This document shows positions 29,318 through 39,200 of a DNA stretch of 64,000 bases, one piece after another. Every line of letters begins with the position of its first letter. The first letter of the stretch is position 1. A program made the translations under genes and the position numbers. Under the pieces are notes generated by a model that saw only the letters and a program-made list of their open reading frames with translations, was not told where the DNA came from and ran no database searches. Origin of the DNA: an uncultured Bacteroidota bacterium (GTDB lineage: Bacteria > Bacteroidota > Bacteroidia > Chitinophagales > Chitinophagaceae); contig CAIVEW010000022.1 of NCBI GenBank assembly GCA_903905065.1, positions 34,029 through 98,028 on the forward strand, in the 5' to 3' direction.

Positions 29318-29896
29318 CTATTTAGGAAACAACATCCGGTAGTCGGTCTTCACCTTACCGGCACTTATGTCGTCCAGTTTCTTCTTTATGAGCCTTTTCT
29401 TGAGCTGGGTAAGATAATCGATAAATAATTTGCCCTCTATGTGATCATATTCATGCTGGATCACGCGAGCCGTGATGCCATGGAACTCCTGTTCGTGCCG
29501 TTCAAAGTTTTCATCCATGTAGCTTAGCCGTACTTTCGAAGTACGCTGTATATCTTCGCGCACTTTAGGTATGCTCAGGCAACCTTCATTGTAGGCCCAC
29601 ATATCACCGGTCTCCTCAATTTTTTGGGCATTAATAAACACCTGCTTTATCGGCTTCTCATTTGGGTACTTTCGTTTGTCTTCCTCGTTAAAGTCCTCTA
29701 CTATCTGCAGGGTATCTACTATGAACAACCTTACCGGTTTGTTGATCTGCGGTGCTGCCAGCCCTACCCCATTGCTGTTATAGAGAGTGTCCCACATATC
29801 CGCCAGCAGTTTATTAAGCTCCACGTATTCGGGGGTAATTTCATCACATACTTTGCGCAATACGGGGCTACCATATGCTACTACAGGTAAAATCAT
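29318..29896 (-). CDS. def: Peptide deformylase
   Basis: 192-residue metalloenzyme that removes the formyl group from new protein N-termini. All three motifs are intact: GVGLAAPQ (43-50), EGCLS (104-108, metal ligand C106) and QHEYDH (147-152, ligands H148 and H152, catalytic E149). Length is normal for Bacteroidota. Start is the ATG at 29896. A TAnnTTTG element lies 29 nt upstream. It is divergent from the TfoX-like gene, and the ECF sigma operon lies downstream on the same strand with its own promoter. Confidence 0.98.
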   Translation of the reverse strand: MILPVVAYGSPVLRKVCDEITPEYVELNKLLADMWDTLYNSNGVGLAAPQINKPVRLFIVDTLQIVEDFNEEDKRKYPNEKPIKQVFINAQKIEETGDMWAYNEGCLSIPKVREDIQRTSKVRLSYMDENFERHEQEFHGITARVIQHEYDHIEGKLFIDYLTQLKKRLIKKKLDDISAGKVKTDYRMLFPK

Positions 29897-29924
29897 GCAC
29901 TCTTTCTGTTTCTGATAAAGTGGG

Positions 29925-29932
29925 CAAAGTTA
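29925..29932 (-). promoter_or_regulatory. Candidate -7 element of def
   Basis: TAACTTTG on the minus strand, 29 nt before the def ATG, fits TAnnTTTG; a TTG lies 23 nt upstream of it, at the long end of the allowed spacing. Confidence 0.45.
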
Positions 29933-29995
29933 ATCAGAATATGGAATTGAAGATACAAGTGGTTGCTACAATCGAGAGAATTACTAAATTGCCTC

Positions 29996-30340
29996 ATGGC
30001 ATTTAACGAAAAACTCGCCGATAGAATACGCGAAGCACTTATGGATATCCCGAAAGTGGAAGAGAAATTCATGTTTGGAGGTGTGTGCTTCATGGTTGAT
30101 GGTAAAATGTGCATTGGCGTTGTAAAAGACGAAATGATGTGCCGCATAGACCCGGAAATGGAAGATACAGCCCTGGAGAAGCCCGGATGCCGGCAAATGG
30201 ATTTCACTCACCGCCCGATGAAAGGGTATGTTTATGTAAGCGATGAAGGCATGAAAAAGAAAAAAGATCTTGAATACTGGGTTGGGCTTTGCCTCGAGTT
30301 TAATTCAAAGGCAAAACCGGCCAAAAAGAAAAAAAAGTGA
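29996..30340 (+). CDS. TfoX N-terminal domain-family protein
   Basis: 114 residues from the ATG at 29996 (MAFNEKLADRIREAL); the frame extends 11 codons to a TTG that was not used. The body (VEEKFMFGGVCFMVDGKMCIGVVKDEMMCRID) has the K-x-M-F-G-G-x-x-F-M-x-x-G-x-M pattern of the TfoX/Sxy N-terminal domain. Stand-alone forms like this are small single-domain proteins; a link to natural competence is known only for TfoX itself and should not be assumed here. It ends in a lysine-rich tail (AKPAKKKKK). Its stop lies 1 nt from that of the convergent MBL gene. Confidence 0.85.
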   Translation: MAFNEKLADRIREALMDIPKVEEKFMFGGVCFMVDGKMCIGVVKDEMMCRIDPEMEDTALEKPGCRQMDFTHRPMKGYVYVSDEGMKKKKDLEYWVGLCLEFNSKAKPAKKKKK

Positions 30341-30341
30341 G

Positions 30342-31088
30342 TCACAATGCCGCCACCGGGCACTTCACATCATGGTAAAAAAGAAATTCCCACCCTTTCT
30401 GTTTACCTTGTTCAGCGTATTGCTCCCGTAAAGCCATCGCCTTTTTGCCATCATAGTCATACTTGGCAACGTACTTCATTTTCATTTGCTTGAGCTGCGG
30501 TGCTTCATCTCCGCCAAAGAATATCTTGTCCTTGCCATCATCTACGAGAAATACAATATGTTGCGGACAGTGCCCGCCGGAATGCATAAAACGAATATAG
30601 CCATCGATCGATCCATCCTCGCCATCCAGCCATTTCACCTGCTTGGTAGCCAATAGTGGCTCAATATCCTCCGGGTGATAAGAAGGATAGCCTGTGCTCA
30701 ACGCAAAGTCTGCCTCTGCGCGGTAAATATGATAGTCAGCATTAGGAAACGTGGTCTTGACAAGGCCATTATTGTCTTTAAACACCAGGCAACCAGCATG
30801 ATCTTTATGGAGGTGAGATAGCAACACTTTAGTAACGGCCGCCGGCTCATAACCATGTTGCCTGAGGTTATCGTGGATCTGCAGTACTCCATCACCATTG
30901 TTAAATCCCAGTCCGGTATCAAAAACGATGACATCTTTATCTGTTACAACAAGGAAAGGCTGCACCTCGACAAGCAACGAACCCGTAGGCCGGTCGTTCA
31001 ACTCGTCATTCCCCATTCTAAAAGGAACGAACTGCTTATCATGCCCCACGGTGAAAACACCTTCTGATAACGGATAAATTGAAGCCAT
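30342..31088 (-). CDS. MBL-fold metallo-hydrolase
   Basis: 248 residues. The metal-binding signature is H92-x-H94-x-D96-H97 in LSHLHKDHAG. Further ligands are in HSGGHCPQH (about residue 165) and the GGDEAPQ aspartate (about 193). The fold opens with a V-D-T-G-type strand (IVFDTGLG at 54-61). It belongs to the large metallo-beta-lactamase-fold family of hydrolases (lactonase or thioesterase-like); the substrate is unknown. No signal peptide, so cytoplasmic. Start is the ATG at 31088. It is not linked to the rodA gene downstream: a pair of inverted CCCCTTTAGGGG elements lies between the convergent edges of the intergenic region. Confidence 0.9.
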   Translation of the reverse strand: MASIYPLSEGVFTVGHDKQFVPFRMGNDELNDRPTGSLLVEVQPFLVVTDKDVIVFDTGLGFNNGDGVLQIHDNLRQHGYEPAAVTKVLLSHLHKDHAGCLVFKDNNGLVKTTFPNADYHIYRAEADFALSTGYPSYHPEDIEPLLATKQVKWLDGEDGSIDGYIRFMHSGGHCPQHIVFLVDDGKDKIFFGGDEAPQLKQMKMKYVAKYDYDGKKAMALREQYAEQGKQKGWEFLFYHDVKCPVAAL

Positions 31089-31113
31089 TTTACAAAGTTA
31101 ACCCTTATGGCCC

Positions 31114-31264
31114 TACCCCCCCCGCCCCTAAAGGGGAAGCACTTTGGGAATATAGTTTCAACCAAGGATCTTCCATCAAAAATAAATTTGCTGAATATTG
31201 CCCCTTGCTCATGATTTTTTTGATGACGCTAAATAGATGGTTCCCCTTTAGGGGTCAGGGGTGT
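31114..31264. repeat. Inverted pair of CCCCTTTAGGGG elements
   Basis: Two arms of about 25 nt (31114-31138 and 31239-31264) are inverted copies of each other. Each has CCCCTAAAGGGG or CCCCTTTAGGGG at its centre plus a flanking C-run or G-run. About 100 nt of AT-rich sequence lies between them with no ORF. It resembles a small non-autonomous palindromic element. Confidence 0.55.
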
Positions 31265-31265
31265 G

Positions 31266-32588
31266 TTACCTTATCAGCACCTGTCTATCCGCATCTAGCC
31301 GCACCAATATGAAAATAAGGATACTGAACGACAACAACGACGAACCACCATAGCTCAAAAACGGCAGTGTGATCCCGATCACAGGCGCCAGCCCTACGGT
31401 CATGGATATATTTACAGCGAAGTGAAAAAACAAAATGGAGGCTACGCAGTAGGAATACACGCGTGTAAAAACAGATCGTTGCCGTTCTCCGATATAGATG
31501 ATGCGCAACATCAGTGACACATAAAGTATAATAAGTATTGCGCTGCCCACAAAGCCAAACTGTTCCCCGATAGCGCAAAATATGAAGTCTGTGTTCTGCT
31601 CCGGAACGAACTGGTTCTTGGTTGAGGTGCCATTCAAAAACCCTTTACCCCAGAACCCACCGGAGCCAATTGCTATTTTGGACTGTAAAACATTGTACTC
31701 CGAACTATTGCCTTTCTTTTCCTCCCCGGCTACTAACCGCTGATTGTATTCATCCGGCACTTCCTTGCCAATGATGGAGTAAATGCGGTCGATCTGGTGT
31801 GCCTGCAGCACGTGCTTGAACGCAAAGGGCACTGCCACCTGGGAAAATAAGATACAGAACAGCCAGATACCCACCAATAAAATGCGGGGCTCCCATCTGC
31901 GTCTCAATGCCGTACGCATGATCCACGCCACAAGCCCGGCCAGCACGGTAAGCACAACGAACAAGACCTTCCTGTCGAGCAGTAAGGTCGTTAACACCAG
32001 GGCGATAGCAGAGAAACCAATTACCAGCACCGTATTCGGCAGCCCCTCACGATACATTACCAGGAAGAAACAGAAATACACTAAGGCAAGGCCAGTCTCT
32101 TTTTGCAGAATGATCAACAATGCGGGAGTAAGGGCTATCGCAACGCCCACAAGCCTGTGCTTGAGGGTTTTGAAGTTAGTCTCCGGCAAAGAAAGAAACT
32201 TAGCCAGCGCCATAGCTGTAAATATCTTCGCAACTTCTCCCGGCTGAAAACGGAAACTACCTACCCCCAGCCAGGATCGGGAACCCTTTACGTCCACACC
32301 GGCAAATATCGTAACAGCCAACACCGCCAGCCCAATAGTGTAGGCAAGGAACGCAAATGAAGAAAAGAACTTACTGTCTGTCAATAGTATTACCATTCCA
32401 ATAAGCAGCGAATAGCCAAACCATACTAATTGTTTCATGTAGCTCTTGTTCATCATTATAAGCGACAGATCGGTAGTCCTGTGCTCGACCGAAAAAACGG
32501 CCAGGATGCCAATGATCACAAGCGACACATAAAGCGCCAGCACGATCCCATCTATACGGTAAAACAATGATTTTCTTAGTGAGCTCAT
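31266..32588 (-). CDS. rodA: Rod-shape-determining peptidoglycan glycosyltransferase RodA
   Basis: 440 residues of the SEDS (FtsW/RodA/SpoVE) family, with ten hydrophobic helices. It polymerises lipid II into glycan strands for lateral wall growth, with PBP2 as partner. Signatures are KGSRSWLGVGSFRFQPGEVAK (about 95-115, quoted as the key part SFRFQPGEVAK), NTDFIFCAIGEQFGFVG and the closing GLAPVIGITLPFLSYGGSS. The frame extends 15 codons upstream into an AT-rich repeat; the ATG at 32588 (MSSLRKSLFYRIDG) is the better start. It follows mrdA by 161 nt on the same strand, the usual mrdA-rodA order. Confidence 0.96.
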   Translation of the reverse strand: MSSLRKSLFYRIDGIVLALYVSLVIIGILAVFSVEHRTTDLSLIMMNKSYMKQLVWFGYSLLIGMVILLTDSKFFSSFAFLAYTIGLAVLAVTIFAGVDVKGSRSWLGVGSFRFQPGEVAKIFTAMALAKFLSLPETNFKTLKHRLVGVAIALTPALLIILQKETGLALVYFCFFLVMYREGLPNTVLVIGFSAIALVLTTLLLDRKVLFVVLTVLAGLVAWIMRTALRRRWEPRILLVGIWLFCILFSQVAVPFAFKHVLQAHQIDRIYSIIGKEVPDEYNQRLVAGEEKKGNSSEYNVLQSKIAIGSGGFWGKGFLNGTSTKNQFVPEQNTDFIFCAIGEQFGFVGSAILIILYVSLMLRIIYIGERQRSVFTRVYSYCVASILFFHFAVNISMTVGLAPVIGITLPFLSYGGSSLLSFSILIFILVRLDADRQVLIR

Positions 32589-32589
32589 T

Positions 32590-32757
32590 TTTAAATTTGA
32601 CAATTTGAAAATTCGACAATTTGAAAATGACACATGTTGTTCAATATTTTCATTCTCTCAATTTTTACTTTTGAAATCTGATTCAATTTTAATGCGTTTG
32701 CATACTTTCAAATTACTCCATTGTCAATTTGCCGCATTGTCAAATTGTCTCATTTCT
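32590..32757. repeat. AT-rich CAATTTGAAAAT-type repeats between mrdA and rodA
   Basis: CAATTTGAAAAT occurs at 32601-32612 and 32617-32628, and further degenerate TTGTCAAATTG/TTGTCAATTTG units lie at 32720-32755. The spacer between mrdA and rodA consists mostly of such units. Similar TTTTCAAATT units are at 10566-10603. Confidence 0.5.
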
Positions 32758-34768
32758 TTTTAGTCTTTTGATATATCCACCGCTCCAGCATCACTTCCGC
32801 GTTTGCATTTCTTGTACTGTCAGTAATACGTTTCCGCTCCATCCGTGCCGCATATACTTGTGCATCATGCAAGCGGGACACGGAATCTATCGTATAAACA
32901 TATTTGTTGATCAGGTGTGCATTGAGCATTTTATCCTCTACTGCCTTACGCTTCACAGACACACTATCCTTAAGGTATTTTTCCATGAGCAAGCTGGCTA
33001 TCGGCGCCGCCCATTCTGCGCCAAATCCTGCATTTTCTATCGCAACCGCTATTGCGATCTTCGGGTTCTCACGTGGAGCAAAAGCTACGAACATCGAGTG
33101 GTTCTGCATCTTGATCACTTCGCCATTGACTATTGCTTTATTTTCAGCAGTACCCGTTTTCGCACATACAGTTATGCCTTCTATTTTCGCCCCTACAGCC
33201 GTACCGCTTTCTACAACATCCTGCATCGCCTGCTGCACAATACTGAAAGTAGTATCCGGTATATTAAGCACAACGTGTTTTTCCTGGTACTTCTTCAGTA
33301 AGCTGTCATTCTCATTCCTGCCTATGGCCTTTACAAAATGCGGCGTGTAGTAGTAGCCCTTGTTAGCGATCATGCACATGCCATTGGCCATTTGCAGCGG
33401 CGTTACTGACAGCTCCCCCTGTCCCATGCCTACAAACACCACCGTACATGAGTTCCAGGAAAACTTATAACGGTCGTTGTAGTAAGCAGAATCAGGCACC
33501 CTGCCCGTCCCTTCAAAAGGAATATCCACACCTGTTTGCCGGCCAAATCCTATTGCGGAAAGATAGTCGTGCCATACCTGAAGCCCTGTCCGTACACTCT
33601 CAAATTTAGAATAGTCTATTGTCAACCGGAATACATGGCAGAAATAAGAGTTGCAGGAGTGAGCCAGTGCCAATCTGAAGTTTGCTGCATGTCCCGCATC
33701 TTTGTGCTCACATTTTATGGGGCGCCCGCAATAGTTGTAGCTGCCATAACAAGCCAGCCCGAAATTAGGCGTAATGGCCCCGGTAGCGAGCGCTATTAGC
33801 CCAGTCATTGGCTTTATGGTAGAGCCGGGCTGATAAGTAGCCTGTATCGCCCTGTTGAACAATGGCCGTGTAGCCAGCCGGTACAGCATGGCATAATTTT
33901 TAGCCCTGTCCCTGCCTCTTAACAAATTAGGATCATACGTTGGGCTGCTCACCATAGTAAGTATACCGCCGGTCTTAGGATCTATAGCCACAACACTGCC
34001 GATCTTATTCTGCATCAGCTTTTCAGCATAGGCCTGCAGGTCTGCATCGAGATACAGGTCCAGTTGCTTGCCCGACACCTCCTGGCTGTCGAGCGTGCCG
34101 CCACGGTACGGGTCACGCGGACGGTTGAACTTATCCCGTTCCAGGTAATGCACACCGCGCTGTCCTCTTAAAACCTCTTCATACTGTAGCTCAAGCCCGC
34201 TGAAGCCTGTGTAGTCACCCTGCCGGTAAGACGCATACCTCGGCCTTTTCAACATTTCCGGAGATACTTCCCCAATGTAGCCTAGTACAATACCGGCACT
34301 TGCATTTTCGTATGCCCTGATGTTGCGCTCCACAAGTTCAAAGCCCGGGAACATATAGGCATTCTCCTGGAATCGCGCCGTTTGCTCCTGGCTTAGCTGT
34401 TCCATAAATGGACTTTGCCGAACGTCTATGTTCCGCGAAAGCACCCGCTCCAGTATTTTCTTGTACCCCGCCTTATCAATGTCCAGAACCGCGCAAAACT
34501 GCGCCGTATCAAAGGTCTTGGGCACATTATGAGGTGTCACCATTAGGTCGTAAATGGTGGTATTCGACAGCATCACTTTACCCTTTCGGTCCAGTATGGC
34601 TCCCCTTGGCGGGTAAACAACCTTCTTGTAAATGGCAATATCGTTCGCCAGTATCTTATACTTGGATTCGAAATTCTGGAGAAAAAAAAGCCGCAGCAAT
34701 ATTATAGACGCAACGCCTATAAATATGAAGCTAATGACGTATTGGCGCGGGTTTTGCGCAGCAGACAT
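32750..34768 (-). CDS. mrdA: Penicillin-binding protein 2 (elongation transpeptidase)
   Basis: 672 residues. One N-terminal membrane helix (YVISFIFIGVASIILLRLFF), a PBP-dimerisation domain opening PPRGAILDRKG, then the transpeptidase domain with the three active-site motifs: S-x-x-K in QPGSTIKP (about 315), SCNSYFC (S-x-N, about 370) and KTGTAEN (about 535). It cross-links lateral-wall peptidoglycan and works with RodA, encoded next. Length is typical for class B PBP2 of Bacteroidota. Start is the ATG at 34768. mreB, mreC and mreD, which often precede it, are not in the window. The C-terminal 60 residues are basic and helical. Confidence 0.96.
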   Translation of the reverse strand: MSAAQNPRQYVISFIFIGVASIILLRLFFLQNFESKYKILANDIAIYKKVVYPPRGAILDRKGKVMLSNTTIYDLMVTPHNVPKTFDTAQFCAVLDIDKAGYKKILERVLSRNIDVRQSPFMEQLSQEQTARFQENAYMFPGFELVERNIRAYENASAGIVLGYIGEVSPEMLKRPRYASYRQGDYTGFSGLELQYEEVLRGQRGVHYLERDKFNRPRDPYRGGTLDSQEVSGKQLDLYLDADLQAYAEKLMQNKIGSVVAIDPKTGGILTMVSSPTYDPNLLRGRDRAKNYAMLYRLATRPLFNRAIQATYQPGSTIKPMTGLIALATGAITPNFGLACYGSYNYCGRPIKCEHKDAGHAANFRLALAHSCNSYFCHVFRLTIDYSKFESVRTGLQVWHDYLSAIGFGRQTGVDIPFEGTGRVPDSAYYNDRYKFSWNSCTVVFVGMGQGELSVTPLQMANGMCMIANKGYYYTPHFVKAIGRNENDSLLKKYQEKHVVLNIPDTTFSIVQQAMQDVVESGTAVGAKIEGITVCAKTGTAENKAIVNGEVIKMQNHSMFVAFAPRENPKIAIAVAIENAGFGAEWAAPIASLLMEKYLKDSVSVKRKAVEDKMLNAHLINKYVYTIDSVSRLHDAQVYAARMERKRITDSTRNANAEVMLERWIYQKTKKK

Positions 34769-34895
34769 ACCTGTATTCCGTTATGAATAAAAACGTACAC
34801 AAACCTACCATAAAAACAGCGGACAGCCCTATGCACATGCGTTAAAAAAACCAAGTATTTATACAGTTACGTGGGTAAAAAGGCGATAAAAAATG

Positions 34896-34927
34896 TTTGT
34901 TTATGTAAAAGTGCGTAATTACCTTTG
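34896..34927 (+). promoter_or_regulatory. Primary-sigma promoter of tRNA-Gln
   Basis: TTTG (34896-34899), a 20-nt spacer and TACCTTTG (34920-34927) match the consensus. It lies about 28 nt before the tRNA, allowing a short 5' leader. Confidence 0.75.
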
Positions 34928-34955
34928 CAGCCCCTCGTTTTGGCGGGGTTGGGTT

Positions 34956-35026
34956 AGTCCGATGGTGTAACGGTAGCACCACAGTTTTTGGTACTGTTTG
35001 TCTAGGTTCGAATCCTGGTCGGACTA
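34956..35026 (+). tRNA. tRNA-Gln (anticodon UUG)
   Basis: 71-nt cloverleaf. The acceptor stem AGTCCGA pairs with TCGGACT and the discriminator is A. The D arm is GGTGTAACGGTAGCACC. The anticodon stem ACAGT/ACTGT encloses a 7-nt loop TTTTGGT with anticodon TTG. The T arm holds the GGTTCGAATCC loop. The 3' CCA is not encoded. A terminator follows directly. Confidence 0.97.
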
Positions 35027-35027
35027 C

Positions 35028-35065
35028 AAAAAAGCTGATAATCAATTGATTGTCAGCTTTTTTTT
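35028..35065 (+). terminator. Terminator after tRNA-Gln, probably bidirectional
   Basis: Eleven A/T-rich pairs (AAAAAAGCTGA with TCAGCTTTTTT) extend through a palindromic AATCAATTGATT core with one mismatch. Runs of T on both strands let it serve both the tRNA and the convergent YihY gene ending at 35084. Confidence 0.88.
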
Positions 35066-35083
35066 ATCAGCGTAAAAGGTTGT

Positions 35084-36046
35084 TTACCTTTTTGCAATTT
35101 TCGGCTGCATCATTTCCTTCTCCTGCACCGAGGCTTTGCCGGTCTCCACTTCCACTTGCTTTGTAGTTACTGCGTAAGCAGCAGGAACTATTTCCGAACC
35201 GTACTTCACGGCATAAGCTTTTGTGAACTCCGCCCCGAAGTATAGAATTATGGATGAGTAATAAACCCAGAGCAAAAGCACGACCAAAGAGCCCATCGCA
35301 CCGTAGGTGCTCCCCACATTGCTTTTACTTATGTACATGGATATACAGAATTTCCCCAACATGAACAGGAATGTAGTGACAAGGGCTCCAACAAAAACGT
35401 CCTTCCACTTAATCCTTGCATCAGGCAACACTTTGAAAATGCTTGCAAATATGACAGATACTAATACGACGGTAAGCACCTGGTTAATGACATAAAATAT
35501 AATAACGGTTGTATCAGCAAAATAAGCTTGAAGCTTATGGCTGAATTCTTCTACAAGCGAGGTAATTACCAGTGAAACTATTAACAGGAATCCCAATCCG
35601 ACAATGACGGAAAACGACAAAAATCTATTCTGAAGCATTTTTAGCCAACCCTTTTTGGGCTTGGGCTTTATGCCCCATATATCATTTATAGAATCTTGTA
35701 TCTCGCTGAATATAGAAGTAGCGCCCACCAGCAAGGCGATAAACCCGACGATCATCGCTATTTTGCTTTTACCGCTCACCGCAGCTTGCCCTATTACATT
35801 CTGCAATTGCCTGGCGGTGTCGCTTCCAAGAAAATCCTGTAGCGAATGGTATATTTTGTTTTCAACCGCGTCACGACCCAGGAATACACCACAAAGCGAT
35901 ATAATAACCACGAGCAATGGCCCCATTGAAAATATAGTGGAATATGCAAGCGAACCGCTTAGCTTGGTCACCTTATGATCGGAAAAGCCACTGAATGAAC
36001 TCGCGAATATTTGCGACACATCTTTGATAGTTTCTTTGATCTTCAT
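35084..36046 (-). CDS. YihY/BrkB-family inner-membrane protein
   Basis: 320 residues with six hydrophobic helices. The family signature near the C-terminus (YGAMGSLVVLLLWVYYSSIILYFGAEF, quoted in part: LLLWVYYSSIILYFGAEF) is intact, as are the SLAYSTIFSMGPLLVVI opening and the KVLPDARIKWKDVFVGALV segment. The function of YihY proteins is not established; early ribonuclease BN naming was wrong. The cytoplasmic tail of about 45 residues is charged. The frame extends 18 codons to a TTG at 36100; the ATG at 36046 (MKIKETIKDV) gives the normal N-terminus. Confidence 0.93.
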   Translation of the reverse strand: MKIKETIKDVSQIFASSFSGFSDHKVTKLSGSLAYSTIFSMGPLLVVIISLCGVFLGRDAVENKIYHSLQDFLGSDTARQLQNVIGQAAVSGKSKIAMIVGFIALLVGATSIFSEIQDSINDIWGIKPKPKKGWLKMLQNRFLSFSVIVGLGFLLIVSLVITSLVEEFSHKLQAYFADTTVIIFYVINQVLTVVLVSVIFASIFKVLPDARIKWKDVFVGALVTTFLFMLGKFCISMYISKSNVGSTYGAMGSLVVLLLWVYYSSIILYFGAEFTKAYAVKYGSEIVPAAYAVTTKQVEVETGKASVQEKEMMQPKIAKR

Positions 36047-36205
36047 AGACGAAATTGTATTACAACTAAATAACAATGGCGTCACCATGCCACCCGACAA
36101 TCTTTCTTACTTGTTCAGTAGCAGTGGTAGATTCCTCTCCCGGATTCGTCTACGCATGGCAATACTGTTCTATATCCAAAAAAAGACTATACCAGTGCCC
36201 ACGTA

Positions 36206-39200
36206 TTAAAAAACACTGTGGGGGTCGCTTTGCAACGGATCAGTAAATACCACCACCTCGACATCGTGTTCCAGCCAATCGTCAACAAGAACAACCATCG
36301 AATCTTCCTGCACCACATCATCAATTGTCACTGTCATTTTCCCCGCAAAGTTTTCCTGCTGTACGCTTATGTGATACATTGTATTTTGATACCGGTAATG
36401 AACCTTAAAGGAATCCCATCCGACGGGGATGCAAGGCGCGAATCTTAGTTGGTCACCTTTTTTACGTAGCCCAAGGAAAGACTCCACAATAAGCTGGTAC
36501 ATCCAGCTCGCAGATCCTGTGTACCATGTCCACCCCCCGCGCCCGGTATGTGGCGCAACGCCATATACATCTGCCGCCAGTATATACGGTTCCACTTTAT
36601 AGACCGCGACTTCCTTACTGTTCCTGCCATGGTTTATCGGATTTATCAATTGCAGTAGATCCCAGGTGCGGCGCCTGTCCCCCAACCGGGCAAAAGCCAT
36701 TATCATCCATACCGCAGCGTGCGTATATTGCCCGCCATTTTCCCGTACGCCGGGCACATACCCTTTTATGTATCCGGGATCCACCGCGGCTTTATTGAAT
36801 GGAGGATCTAAAAGCTGTATTAGTGCTGCATCTTTTTTTACCAACCTGCCTGCTGCCGATTCCATCGCCGTAAGGGATCGCACCATATCGCCCGCACCGG
36901 ACAATACAGACCAGCTTTGTGAAATAGAATCGATTTGGCACTCCGTACCAGTCGCTGAACCGAGCGGGGTACCATCATCAAAATAGGCTCTGCGATACCA
37001 GTCACCGTCCCAACCATTTTTCGCTATATTTTCATTCAGTGCATCCGCTTCTTCTTTACAGAGAGCCACAAAATCAGGATCATTCTGCAAGGTGGCTATT
37101 TCCATAAATTTGATCAGGATATCGTAGAGAAAAAAGCCTAACCACACACTTTCTCCCTTACCCAGGTGCCCAACCCTGTCCATTCCGTCATTCCAGTCAC
37201 CCGAACCCATTAAAGGTAGCCCATGTACCCCATAAGTTAATGCGTGTTTTATAGCCCTTACACAGTGCTCATAAAGTGTTGCGGATATTTCTGATCTTTC
37301 CGGCAGGTTGTAATAAGACTCTTCTACCGCATTTAGTAACCGCCCTTCAAGAAAAGGAAGTTGCTCATCCAGGATTTTCGTATCCCCAGTGTGCATAACA
37401 TATCTATAGGTCACGAATGGCAGCCAGAGATAATCGTCCGAGATACGTGTTCTTACACCACGCCCAGCCGGCGGGTGCCACCAATGCTGTGCATCGCCCT
37501 CCTCGAATTGCCGAGTTGCACTCAGCAGTATCTGCTTGCGTGCCAGTTGAGGCTCCGCATGTAGCAGCGATAAAACATCTTGCAACTGGTCCCTGAAACC
37601 AAACGCTCCGCCTGACTGGTAATAACCGCTGCGCGCCCATAAACGGCAAGCCAATGTCTGGTAGGTAAGCCACCCATTGGTTATAAGATTGATGGCCGCA
37701 TCGGGTGTTTCAACCCGTATAGCCGAGGTACTATGCTCCCAATATTTTTTTACCTTTTCTAGTGCTTTTTGCGTAGCATTGATTCCACGGAATTCGTTAA
37801 TGAGATTGGTTGCATCGTTAATATCCTTTCCCGTACCCAGTCTGAAAATTATTTCGCGTTCCTCACCGTCGGCAAGTTCAAACGACACTTGAATAGCCGC
37901 ACACGGATCGAGCGCCACTCCAAACTTCCCGGACAACTTCTGACGCCGCATGCCATCAGGGTTTTGTAAGGAGCCATTCCGGCCAATAAATTCAGCCCTG
38001 TCGCATGTAAACGTTTTGCTCGTATCATTCACATCAAGGAAAGCAACTCGGCGCGGAAATTCCGTATTGTATGGGTTCCGGGCAATGATTGCTCCGCTGC
38101 TCTTGCTCACTTCAGTAATAACGTACATCGCTGTTTTTGGCCTGATATCGCCTAATACCCATTCTATATAGCCGGTAGCGGAAAGCCTGCGTGGCCTCCC
38201 CGATTCATTTCGAACTTTTATTACAGTAAACTTAACTGGCGCTTCAATATCAACATATACCGTCATTTCAGAGCGGATACCACCCTCAACATGCTCAAAT
38301 ATGCTATAGCCAAACCCATGCCTTGTCATATAAGACGATTCACCGCCTCTTGGCAGCGGAGTTGCTGACCAGAAATGGCCAGCCTCTTCATCGCGTATAT
38401 AATAAACCTCCCCCGCCGAGTCACTTACAGGATCATTATTCCAGGGTGTAAGCCGCATTTCATGGGCATTTTCTACCCAGGTATAGGCCTGCCCGCTTTC
38501 AGAAATAACTGTTCCGAAATCTGGATTAGCTATCACGTTTGCCCACGGCGCGGGTGTTTTGTTTTTTTTGTCAGTAACAATAACGTATTCATCGCCCAGC
38601 GAGGAGAACCCACCTAATCCATTGAAGAAATGCAGATCCGTTGAGGAAAAAATATTTGCTGGTTCAGGCGCGTACAACGGGGTTTGAACAATGTACGGAA
38701 TTGGCGTTCTCGTGCCCGGCTTGCGGTTGATCTGATCTGTTAATGTCCCGTGAGCGTCAGATAGGTTAGCACGCGCAACTGTCTGGAAAAGAATTCTGTC
38801 TTCATTCGATATCTGGTCTGCAGCCCTTACAAATATACCTCCTGGCCGGTCCATCAGCTCATTCGGAATGAGTGCCTGGATTCGGTTTTGTAATACCTGC
38901 CGGTAGCCGCCATGATCTTCATTCCATATGACGAGGTCCACAATAAGGCCCTTAAGCCGCCAGTAAGTATGGGCTTGTATCAATTGTTTCACCAGGAGGA
39001 TATTCTCCTGGTTTTCAATTTGCAGCAGGATGATCGGCAAGTCTCCGGATATTGAATACCCCCATAAGCCTGATTGTCCCCTGTGATTTTTGATAATAAT
39101 GGATTGGTCAGCACGTAAAGAAGGATTTGTAAATATTACGGAACCTGCGAGATGGCCAAAAAGTTGCTCATCGGCTTCTGTGGCATTTATTTGCCGCAGA

